A stretch of 33,867 nt of DNA, from positions 1 to 33,867 of the forward strand of contig CAZVYN010000043.1 in NCBI GenBank assembly GCA_964631125.1, in the 5' to 3' direction. The DNA comes from CAZVYN01 sp964631125. GTDB lineage: Bacteria; Eisenbacteria; RBG-16-71-46; CAIMUX01. The first letter of the stretch is position 1, and every line of letters begins with the position of its first letter. Below the pieces are notes generated by a model, which worked only from the letters and a program-made list of their open reading frames with translations, was not told where the DNA came from and searched no databases. The translations under genes and the position numbers were made by a program. Shown here piece by piece: positions 33,251 through 33,867 of this stretch.

Positions 33251-33867
33251 CCCGTTCGACCAAGAACGCGTAGCCGCCGTCGGTCTCGTGATCGCCTGGC
33301 AAGAGGAGCATCTCTCCCTCTCGCGCCCGCGCGCCGCTCGGAATCAGATGGGGAAGCTCGATCGGAGTGAACTCGGGATGCGCGGCGAGGAATCGATCGC
33401 GCTGCGCCGTGGTTTCCTCCGGTTCGATCGTGCAGACACTATAGAGCAGCCACCCACCGGCGGCGACTCGGCCCGCCGCCTCGTCCAGCAGTTCGCGCTG
33501 CGTCTCGGCCAGCGCGCGGATCGACGCCTCGTCGATCCTCCAGCGGAGTTCGGGACGCCGACGCAGTACACCCAGGTTCGAGCAGGGAGCATCGATCAGG
33601 ATGCCATCCAAACCTGTGCGAAACGGCAATCGGCGCGCGTCCGCCGCCGCCAGGTGCGGCCGGACGCTGGACGGTGCGACCTCGGCTGGAGCGAAGGCGC
33701 CCGGCACCTTTCGCAGTCGCTTCCAGTGCGAGTCGACGGCGACGAGTGTGGTCTCCTCCTCTGCCCGCGCGGCCAGATGCGCGGTCTTCGTGCCCGGCGC
33801 CGCGCAGGCATCGATCACGACGCCCCGCACCCTCGGCGGCAGCATCCCGATCAGGATCGCGCTGCCG
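33225..33867 (-). CDS. rsmB: 16S rRNA (cytosine-967-C5)-methyltransferase, C-terminal part
   Basis: The gene runs off the window, and about 213 C-terminal residues are visible. They form the Rossmann-fold methyltransferase core of the RsmB/NOL1/Sun family: VIDACAAPGTKTAHLA (motif I, SAM binding), ILIDAPCSNLGVLRRRPELRWR with the PCS cysteine, and LLYSVCTIEPEET with the catalytic Thr-Cys-type loop (VCT). The enzyme methylates C967 of 16S rRNA. RsmB is preferred over RsmF by the DAPCSNLGVLRRRPE pattern, but the N-terminal NusB-like domain that would prove it lies outside. The last codons and stop derive from the 14-bp repeat. Confidence 0.88.
   Translation of the reverse strand, partial: GSAILIGMLPPRVRGVVIDACAAPGTKTAHLAARAEEETTLVAVDSHWKRLRKVPGAFAPAEVAPSSVRPHLAAADARRLPFRTGLDGILIDAPCSNLGVLRRRPELRWRIDEASIRALAETQRELLDEAAGRVAAGGWLLYSVCTIEPEETTAQRDRFLAAHPEFTPIELPHLIPSGARAREGEMLLLPGDHETDGGYAFLVERGPSRTGAV

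Overview
The window looks like a piece of a GC-rich (about two thirds G+C) bacterial scaffold from a metagenome or draft assembly: it holds two runs of exactly 100 N, each flanked by the same sequence on both sides. Secreted proteins ending in FlgD-like sorting-type domains, VCBS and BNR-type repeats, and the overall gene repertoire fit an uncultured FCB-group-like bacterium such as Candidatus Eisenbacteria. That placement is inference from protein style, not a marker-gene result. The encoded metabolism is aerobic-style catabolism of propionyl-CoA, short-chain acyl-CoA and ketone bodies.

Bases 1-9100 (mostly + strand) carry the C-terminal part of the propionyl-CoA carboxylase beta subunit, a separate biotin carboxylase, a separate biotin carrier protein, the large subunit of methylmalonyl-CoA mutase, a VOC-fold protein, a small ORF plus nucleotidyltransferase pair, a thioredoxin-fold protein, an MsrB-MsrA fusion (minus strand, interrupted by gap 1), methylmalonyl-CoA epimerase and a frameshifted Tat-exported pirin. 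Bases 9218-16788 (minus strand) form one long converging cluster: MeaB GTPase, cobalamin-binding small subunit of the mutase, 3-oxoacid CoA-transferase A and B, thiolase, (gap 2), 3-hydroxybutyryl-CoA dehydrogenase and two acyl-CoA dehydrogenases. Together the two clusters supply PCC, epimerase, mutase and MeaB (propionyl-CoA to succinyl-CoA), plus acyl-CoA oxidation and acetoacetate activation and thiolysis.

Bases 17081-21461 hold a secreted VCBS/FlgD-like protein and the conserved translation operon rpsP-khpA-rimM-trmD-rplS (minus strand), followed by yraN. Bases 21747-29984 hold a 5'-nucleotidase-like exported protein, a tandem universal stress protein, a broken secreted-protein gene, a secreted protein of unknown function, an orphan Phd-type antitoxin, a sulfurtransferase, a GT39-like membrane glycosyltransferase and ffh. 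Bases 30316-33867 hold a secreted BNR-repeat protein, rpe, a PASTA-domain membrane protein and the 3' part of rsmB.

Two things stand out beyond the genes. First, there is a dispersed 54-bp palindrome family (9134-9187, 18648-18701, 30214-30267), with a related hairpin at 18749-18788. Second, short tandem repeats of 6-15 bp recur exactly at gene starts and stops. The best case is 33167-33250, where 14-bp units each carry an ATGA stop/start overlap and make a chain of five-codon micro-ORFs leading from the rsmB stop to the start codon of the PASTA gene. No tRNA, rRNA, CRISPR array or transposase was seen.
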